Shown here one piece after another: positions 1 through 5,388 of a stretch of 6,978 nt of DNA. Under the pieces are notes generated by a model. It made no database searches, had not been told where the DNA came from, and saw nothing but the letters and a program-made list of their open reading frames with translations. The first letter of the stretch is position 1. The number at the start of each line of letters is the position of its first letter. Source of the DNA: Bacillota bacterium (GTDB lineage: Bacteria > Bacillota > Clostridia > Acetivibrionales > JAKOSZ01); NCBI GenBank assembly GCA_029776555.1, contig JAKOSZ010000002.1:1-6978 (forward strand), given 5' to 3'. The translations under genes and the position numbers were made by a program.

Positions 1-813
1 CAAGTGCTTTTCGTTCCGCAGTTCCTTAAACTCAACCCTGAACACATCGCCCTTTATGGCTATTTTCCCCAGCTCCTGAAAGCCGTTGGACATCATCCTG
101 GTCACTTCGGCCATTTCCGTGGCGGCGTCGCTGAAATCCCTGCCTGATATGACAGTTGCCGTATCCGGATCCGCTTCCGCCCCCCGGCTCTTCTTCCTTG
201 CCGATTTTTTCTTCTTCGGGGCCATTTCGGATATGGCGTTCTCAATCACCCGCCACTCTTCTTCCTCTTTTATCTTTATGTACTCTTCCTTGTCCGACTG
301 GTCTATGGGCAAATCTTTGAAGACCGCTTTCACTCTCTTGGAAAACAGCTCCTCAATCAGGTCTTCCAGTTGGACGTCACACCTGTTTGACTTTAAAATC
401 TCCGAGCCTATTGTCCTTAAATTTATAATGAGCCTCTTGCCGTCCAGTTCAAAGCCGCAGCCGGCCATTATTCCCTTGCTTACCGCCACCTGCCTGTTTA
501 TGAGATACAAAATGCTGTCCCAGTATTCTTTAAGCAGCTCCTCCAGGGGCTTATCCATTTCATAGCGCACCCGGATATCCACGGAAACGGAATCAGATCC
601 CAAAAGCCCGGCAAAGGCTCTTTCAAACTCTTCCAGGGCCTGCATGGGAATAAAGACATCGGAACTTAATTTTATGACGACTTTTCTGGCCTTTCTGTAT
701 ACGGTTATCCCTGCAACCTTTACTCTGTTTATAAGCTTGTCCCAGCCGTCATTGCCCAACAGCTGAGGTAAGAGTTTCTCGGCCGTGCTTCCGTAAACAG
801 TGATGCTTTGCAC
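1..813 (-). CDS. polC: PolC-type DNA polymerase III alpha subunit, N-terminal part (3' end beyond window)
   Basis: Replicative DNA polymerase with built-in 3'-5' exonuclease, the main chromosomal polymerase of Firmicutes. The frame is open from a GTG at 811-813 to the window edge, giving 271 codons and no stop. Only the N-terminal region is visible. Residues 1 to about 195 match the layout of the PolC N-terminal domains (for example WDKLI at 24-28 and LEELLKEYWDSILYLINRQ at 90-108, matching the conserved EYW region before the second N-domain). A charged linker follows at about 198-215 (PKKKKSARKKSRG). From about 250 the OB-fold begins (IKGDVFRVEFKELRNEKHL), matching the B. subtilis segment VQGYVFDVETRELKSGRTL. 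The exonuclease, PHP and polymerase core would lie outside the window. The GTG start is supported by a G-run at 822-827 with an 8-base spacer and by a total N-domain length like that of B. subtilis PolC. It is last in the visible cluster, as polC is downstream of rasP in Bacillus. The identification rests on architecture, recalled family sequence and gene order; confidence is high. Confidence 0.9.
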   Translation of the reverse strand, partial: MQSITVYGSTAEKLLPQLLGNDGWDKLINRVKVAGITVYRKARKVVIKLSSDVFIPMQALEEFERAFAGLLGSDSVSVDIRVRYEMDKPLEELLKEYWDSILYLINRQVAVSKGIMAGCGFELDGKRLIINLRTIGSEILKSNRCDVQLEDLIEELFSKRVKAVFKDLPIDQSDKEEYIKIKEEEEWRVIENAISEMAPKKKKSARKKSRGAEADPDTATVISGRDFSDAATEMAEVTRMMSNGFQELGKIAIKGDVFRVEFKELRNEKHL

Positions 814-821
814 CCTATCAA

Positions 822-827
822 CCCCCC
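822..827 (-). promoter_or_regulatory. Probable ribosome binding site of polC (G-run)
   Basis: Six consecutive G on the minus strand lie 8 bases before the GTG at 813. This is not a classical AGGAGG but is well placed, and no other candidate start in this frame has better spacing. The choice of GTG rests on this run and on the match to PolC N-terminal length. Confidence 0.5.
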
Positions 828-864
828 ATATTGAAGTGAATTTGCTTTAACTTTTCTTTATTCT

Positions 865-883
865 CACAGGCCTGGTCCCGGCA
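865..883. repeat. Short imperfect repeat, copy 2 (gap downstream of glycosyltransferase)
   Basis: This is the partner of 1656-1672. It overlaps the whole left arm of the stem-loop at 869-910, so in this gap the repeated string has a complementary arm; in the other gap no comparable partner arm is present. Confidence 0.4.
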
Positions 884-910
884 TTTTCTTATGAATTTCC
901 GGACCTGGCC
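869..910 (-). other. Intercistronic stem-loop between glycosyltransferase and polC
   Basis: The arms at 869-881 and 899-910 are complementary: GGCC with GGCC (869-872/907-910), one T-T mismatch (873/906), GGTCC with GGACC (874-878/901-905), one bulged C (879), then GG with CC (880-881/899-900). That is 11 pairs, nearly all G-C, around a 17-base AT-rich loop. The stem begins 12 bases after the upstream stop codon. No U-tract follows on either strand, so it looks more like an attenuating, processing or mRNA-stabilising hairpin than a classic terminator. That function is inferred. Confidence 0.6.
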
Positions 911-921
911 CGACGGCAAGG

Positions 922-1551
922 TTATCTTTGAAAAAGCATGGCCTTAACTATCTGCCAGTACATGACCATCCTTTGAAGAAATCCCGCCCAAATGCCCAGC
1001 TTTTCTTCCTTCATGACGTGGGTCAGGCTTTCCAGCTTAACGGTAACCACCTTAATACCCGACTTCCGGACGAAAACCGAGAGAGCCGCCTCTACCCCAT
1101 ACCCCTTCCTCTCCAGGCTCTGGAGCTTATCAATGACTTCCCTTTTTATCGCCCTTTGGCCTGAAAGAAAGGGGGAGAGCCTGTGGGCTAAGTCGGTGGA
1201 AAACCTCCCCTTGCTGAAGACACCCACCGACATGTCCACCCTGCCGCTCATCACCGGTTCAATGAGGTCGGTGACATGCCTGGGGGTAAGGCCCACCAGG
1301 TCCGCATCCAGCAGCAGTATAACCTGGCCGCTGCACTTCTCCAGGCCTGCTTTTATGGCCGCCCCCTTACCCATATTCCGGGGAAGCTCTATCACAACCG
1401 CTCCCAGCTGCTTTGCCAGTAAAGCCGTCCTGTCACTGGAACCGTCGCTGACCACCACCAGCTCACCGGCGCACCGGGCTTCCATTACCGCTTCAATAAC
1501 CCCTTCAATGGTGCTCTCTTCATTGTAAGCGGGTATGACAACGCTCACCAC
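922..1551 (-). CDS. Family 2 glycosyltransferase (GT-A fold), substrate unknown
   Basis: Predicted inverting GT2-type sugar transferase of 209 residues. It shows the opening VVIPAYNEE (4-12), the nucleotide-binding DGSSD (36-40), the glycine/lysine turn NMGKG (59-63), the metal-binding DAD (82-84) within LLLDADLVGLTP, GQRAIKRE (131-138), and GYGVEAAL (150-157), where the acidic residue may be the catalytic base. This pattern resembles the dolichyl-phosphate-mannose synthase and glucosyl-3-phosphoglycerate synthase branch of GT2. There is no transmembrane domain. The C-terminal segment (about 186-206, IWAGFLQRMVMYWQIVKAML) is an amphipathic to hydrophobic helix that could touch the membrane. 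Two GTG codons in tandem (1551 and 1548) can serve as start; the first has GGGGAG 10 bases upstream. It sits between ispG and polC with sizeable gaps on both sides (174 and 108 bases), unlike the tighter spacing to its right, so it may be an insertion into the ancestral cluster. A polyprenyl-phosphate acceptor is plausible from context but unproven. Confidence 0.85.
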   Translation of the reverse strand: MVSVVIPAYNEESTIEGVIEAVMEARCAGELVVVSDGSSDRTALLAKQLGAVVIELPRNMGKGAAIKAGLEKCSGQVILLLDADLVGLTPRHVTDLIEPVMSGRVDMSVGVFSKGRFSTDLAHRLSPFLSGQRAIKREVIDKLQSLERKGYGVEAALSVFVRKSGIKVVTVKLESLTHVMKEEKLGIWAGFLQRMVMYWQIVKAMLFQR

Positions 1552-1561
1552 CGCCGATCCA

Positions 1562-1567
1562 CTCCCC
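1562..1567 (-). promoter_or_regulatory. Ribosome binding site of the glycosyltransferase gene
   Basis: GGGGAG on the minus strand lies 10 bases before the first GTG (1551) and 13 before the second (1548). The spacing favours the first GTG. Confidence 0.5.
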
Positions 1568-1655
1568 GTTATATCCGTTAGAATTAGTATTGCGACAATG
1601 GGAGCAGCTTATCCCGGCATTGCATTTGGAAAAGCTATGCTGAAGCACCACTCCC

Positions 1656-1672
1656 CACAGGCCTGTCCGGCA
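1656..1672. repeat. Short imperfect repeat, copy 1 (gap upstream of glycosyltransferase)
   Basis: The plus strand reads CACAGGCCTGTCCGGCA. The second copy at 865-883 reads CACAGGCCTGGTCCCGGCA, which is the same string with two single-base insertions. Both copies lie in the non-coding gaps that flank the glycosyltransferase gene. The repeat is short, so chance remains possible. Confidence 0.4.
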
Positions 1673-1725
1673 GGTCAGGCGGCGCTTTTGCAAAGCCCGG
1701 CGGTGTTTTATGGCTTAGCTTCCCT

Positions 1726-2802
1726 TCACATCCTCTCGATCTCGGCCAGAAGCTCTTCAACTATTCTATCTTCCGGGATTTTTCGTATTATCTTTCCCTT
1801 TTTAAAGAGGAGGGCTTCACCCTTTCCCCCCGCAACCCCTATATCCGCTTCTCTTGCCTCTCCGGGGCCGTTTACTCCGCAGCCCATGACAGCTACTTTT
1901 ATCCGCTTGTCCACGCTCTTAAGCCTCTCCTCTACCTTATTGGCGATTTCAATCAGGTCTATCCGGCACCTGCCGCAGGTGGGACAGGAAACCAGTTCAA
2001 CCCCTTTGTCCCAAAGGCCTAGTGACTTAAGAATTTCAATCCCTACCCTTACCTCTTCCACCGGGTCCCCGGTCAGGGATACCCTTATGGTGTCTCCAAT
2101 GCCTTCCGCCAGCAGGCAGCCAATGCCCACACAGGACTTAACCGTCCCGCTGAAAAGGGTCCCGGCTTCCGTGACCCCCACATGGAGGGGATAGGTGGTC
2201 TTTTGAGACAAGAGCCGGTAGGAGGCAATGGTCTGGGGGACGCTGGAGGCCTTTACTGAAATGACAATGTCCTTAAAGTCCAGGTCCTCAAAAATCCCAA
2301 CATACTCCAGGGCGCTTTCCACCATGCCCTCAGGGCTTATTCCCCCGTATTTTTCAATTATGGACTTTTTTACAGAACCGGAGTTTACGCCTATTCGGAT
2401 GGCCGCTCGTCGCTCTTTTGCGGCTTTTACCACCTGCCTTATCCTGTCGCAGCCCTCCAGGTTCCCGGGATTTATCCGGATTTTGTCGGCTCCGGACTCA
2501 ATGCTTAAAATTGCAAGCCTGTGGTCAAAATGGATGTCCGCCGCCAGGGGTATCCCGATTTCCTTTTTTATCTCCCCTATGGCCAGGGCGGCTTCCCTGT
2601 CCGGAACAGCCACCCTCACCAGCTGACAGCCGGCTTCTTCCAGCTTCCTTATCTGGGCCACCGTCTCGCCGACATTCCTGGTGTCCGTATTGGTCATTGA
2701 CTGGACGACAACAGGAGAATCCCCGCCTAAGAAAATATTCCCTACTCTTACCTTTCTTGTGGCTTTCCTGCCCCTTAAATCAAAAGACTTCCCCATCTCC
2801 AT
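1726..2802 (-). CDS. ispG: 4-hydroxy-3-methylbut-2-enyl diphosphate synthase (flavodoxin/ferredoxin-dependent)
   Basis: Penultimate enzyme of the MEP pathway. It reductively opens 2-C-methyl-erythritol 2,4-cyclodiphosphate to HMBPP with a 4Fe-4S cluster; it is cytosolic. The protein has 358 residues, the usual length of the bacterial two-domain form without the insert seen in plant enzymes. The N-terminal TIM barrel shows VQSMTNTDT (33-41), LVRVAVPD (61-68), AADIHFDH (87-94) and IRINPGN (108-114). The C-terminal cluster domain has CPTCGRC (273-279) and MGCGVNGPGE (306-315). By alignment with the E. coli enzyme, the cluster ligands are C273, C276, C308 and E315, with the same spacing as E. coli C270, C273, C305 and E312. 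It begins 7 bases after the rseP stop, so the two are surely co-transcribed. The start is ATG at 2802, with G-rich sequence from the end of rseP as ribosome binding site; a second ATG two codons later (2796) is possible. The cluster enzyme fits an anaerobic or low-oxygen host but does not prove it. Confidence 0.97.
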   Translation of the reverse strand: MEMGKSFDLRGRKATRKVRVGNIFLGGDSPVVVQSMTNTDTRNVGETVAQIRKLEEAGCQLVRVAVPDREAALAIGEIKKEIGIPLAADIHFDHRLAILSIESGADKIRINPGNLEGCDRIRQVVKAAKERRAAIRIGVNSGSVKKSIIEKYGGISPEGMVESALEYVGIFEDLDFKDIVISVKASSVPQTIASYRLLSQKTTYPLHVGVTEAGTLFSGTVKSCVGIGCLLAEGIGDTIRVSLTGDPVEEVRVGIEILKSLGLWDKGVELVSCPTCGRCRIDLIEIANKVEERLKSVDKRIKVAVMGCGVNGPGEAREADIGVAGGKGEALLFKKGKIIRKIPEDRIVEELLAEIERM

Positions 2803-2809
2803 CCCGGCC

Positions 2810-4120
2810 TTACCCCCCCAGCGCCTTTCCCATTATGCGCAAAATGTCGTTGGAGACGGTGAAGATCATGAGCAGGATGAGGATTACAAAACCAACCATT
2901 GATATGAGGGCTTCCTTTTCGGGAGAGATGGGCTTTCGCCTTATGGCTTCCAGGGCAAAAAGCACCAGCTTGCTCCCGTCCAGGGCCGGAATGGGGATTA
3001 TGTTAAACATGGCCAGGTTTATGCTGATAAAGGCCGTAATGCTAATCAGGTTCAAAACGCTGTCGGCGAAGGTTTCACTCATTTCAACCACGTCGCCTAT
3101 GGTGTTCACTATGCCCACAGGCCCCATAACTTCCTTAAGGGACAACTTGCCTGTCAGCATCCACACAAGGGAATAGACGGAACTCCTGGCCACGGAATAG
3201 GTGTAGTTTACCGCGGCGCCAATACTCCCCAATAAACCCTTCCGGACAAACTTAAAATCCGCCCCCAGGTTGTAATCCTGTTCTTCCACCTCTACCTTAA
3301 CCGGGACCACCGGCCCCAGTTCCAGCTCTTCATTCTCCCTGATTACGGTTATAACCACAGGCTTTTCACCGTTTTCCTGAAGGCGCTTTTTGATATCCGA
3401 AAAGCCCTCCACCCTTTTCCCGCCGATGGCCGCAATTTTGTCACCGGCTTTTAAGCCGGCCGCCTGAGCGGGACTGCCGGCAATGACGTTCTCAACTATG
3501 TTGGAATACCTGCCGTCTAAAACCTTGGACGAAAAGCCTATGGCGTAAACCGTATGGGCGGGTATTTTCTCTGCCCGGACAATGGTTTTTGTTCTGCTGC
3601 CGTTCCGCGCCAGCTCAAACTCAATGTCCCGCTTCCCCGACCCATACATGAAAATGGTTATATCCATAGGGTGATTCACCCTTTTCCCGTCCACTTTCAA
3701 TATGCGGTCGTTGGCCCTTATGCCCGCTTCGTACGCGGGCATGCCTTCCAGGACGGCGTCAATGGTTGTGGTAACAAAGCCTTTGGAGGCAAAAATCGTG
3801 GTGATGAAAAGCACCGCCACGATAAAATTCATGGCAGGGCCGGCCAGTATTACCGCCGCCCTGACCCTTAAAGGCTTTTTGTTAAAGGCCCTCTCGTCTT
3901 CCGACGCCTGCTCTTCTCCTTCCATTTTAACATATCCTCCCATGGGGATTGACCGTATTGAATAGACGGTTTCACCGCGTTTGAAGCTAAAGAGCTTTGG
4001 CCCCATGAATATGGAAAACTCCAGAACTTTAACCCCTAACAGCTTTGCCGCAAGGAAATGTCCCACTTCGTGTACAAGCACCAGAAAACTAAGCGCCAGA
4101 AGAGCAACAATTATCTGCAT
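2810..4120 (-). CDS. rseP: RseP/RasP-type site-2 intramembrane zinc metalloprotease with tandem PDZ domains
   Basis: Polytopic membrane protease of the M50 (S2P) family, which cuts transmembrane segments of anti-sigma factors and leftover signal peptides. Numbered from the ATG at 4120 (436 residues): a first membrane helix carries HEVGH (17-21; zinc ligands H17 and H21, catalytic E18), a GGYVKMEGE loop follows (62-70), then a second helix with AGPAMNF (93-99). Two PDZ domains come next at about 114-190 and 204-280, each with its carboxylate-loop region and a GxxxxD(R/K)I core (AGIRANDRILKVDG; AGLKAGDKIAAIGG). The C-terminal helices hold NIIPIPALDG (373-382), where D381 is the third zinc ligand, and a final helix at about 404-423. 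The frame extends to a TTG at 4138, but the ATG at 4120 has GGAGG 5 bases upstream and puts the first helix at the very N-terminus, as in relatives, so I prefer it. B. subtilis RasP has one PDZ; two resemble the E. coli enzyme. The gap to dxr is 61 bases. Confidence 0.96.
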   Translation of the reverse strand: MQIIVALLALSFLVLVHEVGHFLAAKLLGVKVLEFSIFMGPKLFSFKRGETVYSIRSIPMGGYVKMEGEEQASEDERAFNKKPLRVRAAVILAGPAMNFIVAVLFITTIFASKGFVTTTIDAVLEGMPAYEAGIRANDRILKVDGKRVNHPMDITIFMYGSGKRDIEFELARNGSRTKTIVRAEKIPAHTVYAIGFSSKVLDGRYSNIVENVIAGSPAQAAGLKAGDKIAAIGGKRVEGFSDIKKRLQENGEKPVVITVIRENEELELGPVVPVKVEVEEQDYNLGADFKFVRKGLLGSIGAAVNYTYSVARSSVYSLVWMLTGKLSLKEVMGPVGIVNTIGDVVEMSETFADSVLNLISITAFISINLAMFNIIPIPALDGSKLVLFALEAIRRKPISPEKEALISMVGFVILILLMIFTVSNDILRIMGKALGG

Positions 4121-4125
4121 AACAC

Positions 4126-4130
4126 CCTCC
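4126..4130 (-). promoter_or_regulatory. Ribosome binding site that decides the rseP start
   Basis: GGAGG on the minus strand, 5 bases before the ATG at 4118-4120. The in-frame TTG (4138) and ATG (4132) lie before or overlap this site and have no comparable signal, so the shorter 436-residue RseP is the likely product. Confidence 0.75.
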
Positions 4131-4181
4131 ATGTTCAAAATTTCGTCTTATCCCCAAAAGCCGCTTCCCCAAACTCCCGCC

Positions 4182-5339
4182 TTAAAACAGACCGGCCTTC
4201 GCTTTGGCGGCGGCGGCCTTTTTTGCCCACCGGTCTACTTCTATTATATCGTCCAGGCATGGATGCCTATTCACAACATGGCTTTCCATTATAGCGGCAA
4301 TAATGCCGGGGATGTCGGTAAAGCGTATCTTCTCCCGGAGGAAGAGAGAAACGGCCGCCTCATTGGCCGCATTGAGAACCGCTGGCATGGTCCCGCCTTC
4401 CCGGATGGCGTCATAGGCCAGTCTAAGACATGGGAAGGCTTCATAGTCGGGCTTTTCAAAGGTCAGGCTCCCCATTTTGAGAATGTCCAGCTTTGAAAAG
4501 CCGCTTTGAACCCTTTCCGGGAACGTAAGGGCCAACTGTATGGGAATGCGCATGTCCGGGGCCCCCAACTGGGCCATGACGGAACCGTCAACATATTCCA
4601 CCATTGAGTGGACTATGCTCTGGGGATGTATGACAACCTCAATTTTTTCGGCTTCCATTCCAAAAAGCCAACTGGCCTCAATCACTTCAAAGCCCTTGTT
4701 CATGAGAGTGGCGGAATCTATGGTAATCTTCCTTCCCATTTTCCAGTTGGGATGCCTTAATGCCTCCTCCACGGTGACATTCTGCATCCGGGGAAAACTC
4801 CAGCCCTTAAAAGGGCCGCCGGATGCCGTCAGGATAATCCTGGCAACATGCTTTATGTCATTTCCCGTAAGGCATTGAAAAACAGCCGAGTGTTCGCTGT
4901 CCAAGGGAAAAATGTCTACCTTATGCTTCTTCGCCTCAGCCATTACCAGCTGGCCGGCGGCCACCAGCGTCTCCTTGTTGGCAAGGGCTATCCTCTTGCC
5001 CTTGGAAACAGCCTTAAGGGTCGGCAGGATCCCTGCGGAGCCTACCACGGAAATTACCACGGTTTCCGCTTCTTCCGCCGTCGCCACAAATTCGAAGCCC
5101 TCAGGGCCTGAGAGTACCTCCGTTTTTGTGTGTCCCAGCCTCTTTTTCAGCTCCGCGGCAAGGACATCATTCCCCACAGCCGCCAGCCGGGGCTTAAAAT
5201 CCCGCACCTGCTCCTCTAACAGGTCTATGTTTTCATTGGCTGAAAGCGCCACCACATCTATCCCCAAACCCCTGGCCACTTCCAGGGTTTTCGTCCCAAT
5301 GGACCCTGTAGAGCCCAGTACCGCGATCTTCTTTTGCAT
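4182..5339 (-). CDS. dxr: 1-deoxy-D-xylulose 5-phosphate reductoisomerase
   Basis: NADPH-dependent enzyme that converts DXP to 2-C-methyl-D-erythritol 4-phosphate, the committed step of the MEP isoprenoid pathway and the target of fosmidomycin. The 385-residue length is normal. The Rossmann motif GSTGSIG is at 9-15 and LANKETLVAAG at 119-129. The catalytic domain has PLDSEHSAVFQC (145-156; metal ligands D147 and E149), LTASGGPF (170-177), the flexible active-site lid HPNWKMG (196-202), and TLMNKGFEVIEA (211-222; third metal ligand E218), then IHPQSIVHSMVEY (237-249) and GAPDMRIPIQ (259-268). All key residues seen in E. coli Dxr are in place. The C-terminus ends in an alanine/lysine-rich tail (372-383) of no known role. 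The ATG start has AAGGAG with a 7-base spacer. It lies 49 bases downstream of cdsA. Together with ispG it places two MEP genes in one cluster. Confidence 0.98.
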   Translation of the reverse strand: MQKKIAVLGSTGSIGTKTLEVARGLGIDVVALSANENIDLLEEQVRDFKPRLAAVGNDVLAAELKKRLGHTKTEVLSGPEGFEFVATAEEAETVVISVVGSAGILPTLKAVSKGKRIALANKETLVAAGQLVMAEAKKHKVDIFPLDSEHSAVFQCLTGNDIKHVARIILTASGGPFKGWSFPRMQNVTVEEALRHPNWKMGRKITIDSATLMNKGFEVIEASWLFGMEAEKIEVVIHPQSIVHSMVEYVDGSVMAQLGAPDMRIPIQLALTFPERVQSGFSKLDILKMGSLTFEKPDYEAFPCLRLAYDAIREGGTMPAVLNAANEAAVSLFLREKIRFTDIPGIIAAIMESHVVNRHPCLDDIIEVDRWAKKAAAAKAKAGLF

Positions 5340-5346
5340 GGACTTT

Positions 5347-5352
5347 CTCCTT
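5347..5352 (-). promoter_or_regulatory. Ribosome binding site of dxr
   Basis: AAGGAG on the minus strand, 7 bases before the ATG at 5339. It is the most canonical site in the window and fixes the dxr start. Confidence 0.8.
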
Positions 5353-5388
5353 TCTTGGCAGTCCTGGGGGATACGGCTCCCCGTCAGC

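Larger units (their letters stand above)
814..921 (-). other. Gap between glycosyltransferase gene and polC
   Basis: A 108-base non-coding spacer. Right after the glycosyltransferase stop it holds a GC-rich hairpin (869-910). Next comes an A-rich stretch (about 838-864 on the minus strand), then the G-run before polC. No convincing -35/-10 pair is visible and there is no U-run after the hairpin, so neither a separate polC promoter nor a full intrinsic terminator can be claimed. Confidence 0.6.
1552..1725 (-). other. Gap between ispG and glycosyltransferase gene
   Basis: A 174-base spacer, the longest non-coding stretch in the window. No gene-sized minus-strand frame is visible; ATG codons here end within about 14 codons. 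It contains a perfect 10-base palindrome (1657-1666), a small hairpin GCTTT-GCA-AAAGC (about 1684-1696) without a U-run, and a 9-base direct repeat GGGGAGTGG (minus strand of 1559-1567 and 1648-1656). Part of it (1656-1672) is nearly identical to part of the gap on the other side of the glycosyltransferase. I see no convincing promoter or riboswitch. Confidence 0.55.

Noticed and set aside
169..216. Lysine-rich stretch in PolC as a special DNA-binding module
   Set aside because: It falls in the variable charged linker between the N-terminal domains and the OB-fold, where length and composition vary widely in PolC.
86..565. Plus-strand open frame of 159 codons
   Set aside because: Antisense to the polC N-terminal region, which has clear family architecture. 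The Ser-rich translation is a shadow.
818..829. Mini reading frame (Met-Gly-Gly-stop) just before polC
   Set aside because: The ATG arises next to the G-run with no ribosome binding site of its own; three codons are expected by chance.
1568..1598. Promoter-like pair TTGTCG and TATAAC on the minus strand ahead of the glycosyltransferase
   Set aside because: The spacer is 19 bases, the -35 match is weak, and the -10 abuts the ribosome binding site, leaving almost no leader. It could be chance in an AT-rich patch.
1684..1696. Small hairpin after ispG as a possible terminator
   Set aside because: Only five pairs with a 3-base loop and no U-run; too weak to call a terminator.
1535..2194. Plus-strand open frame of 219 codons covering the gap 1552-1725
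   Set aside because: Most of it is antisense to ispG, the composition is rich in Ser/Pro/Thr, there is no motif, and no ribosome binding site of note. It does not explain the gap.
2418..3176. Plus-strand open frame of 252 codons opposite ispG and rseP
   Set aside because: It lies antisense to two unmistakable genes. Its translation is Pro/Ser/Leu/Arg-rich with no recognisable domain, typical of the shadow of a GC-biased coding strand.
4151..4173. Direct repeat of TTTGGGGA (minus strand) in the dxr-rseP gap
   Set aside because: Eight bases, two copies, low complexity; no supporting context.
4188..4226. Alanine/lysine-rich tail of Dxr as a possible fusion or frameshift
   Set aside because: The protein has normal length and an intact core. 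The tail is a short low-complexity extension with no sign of a frame change.
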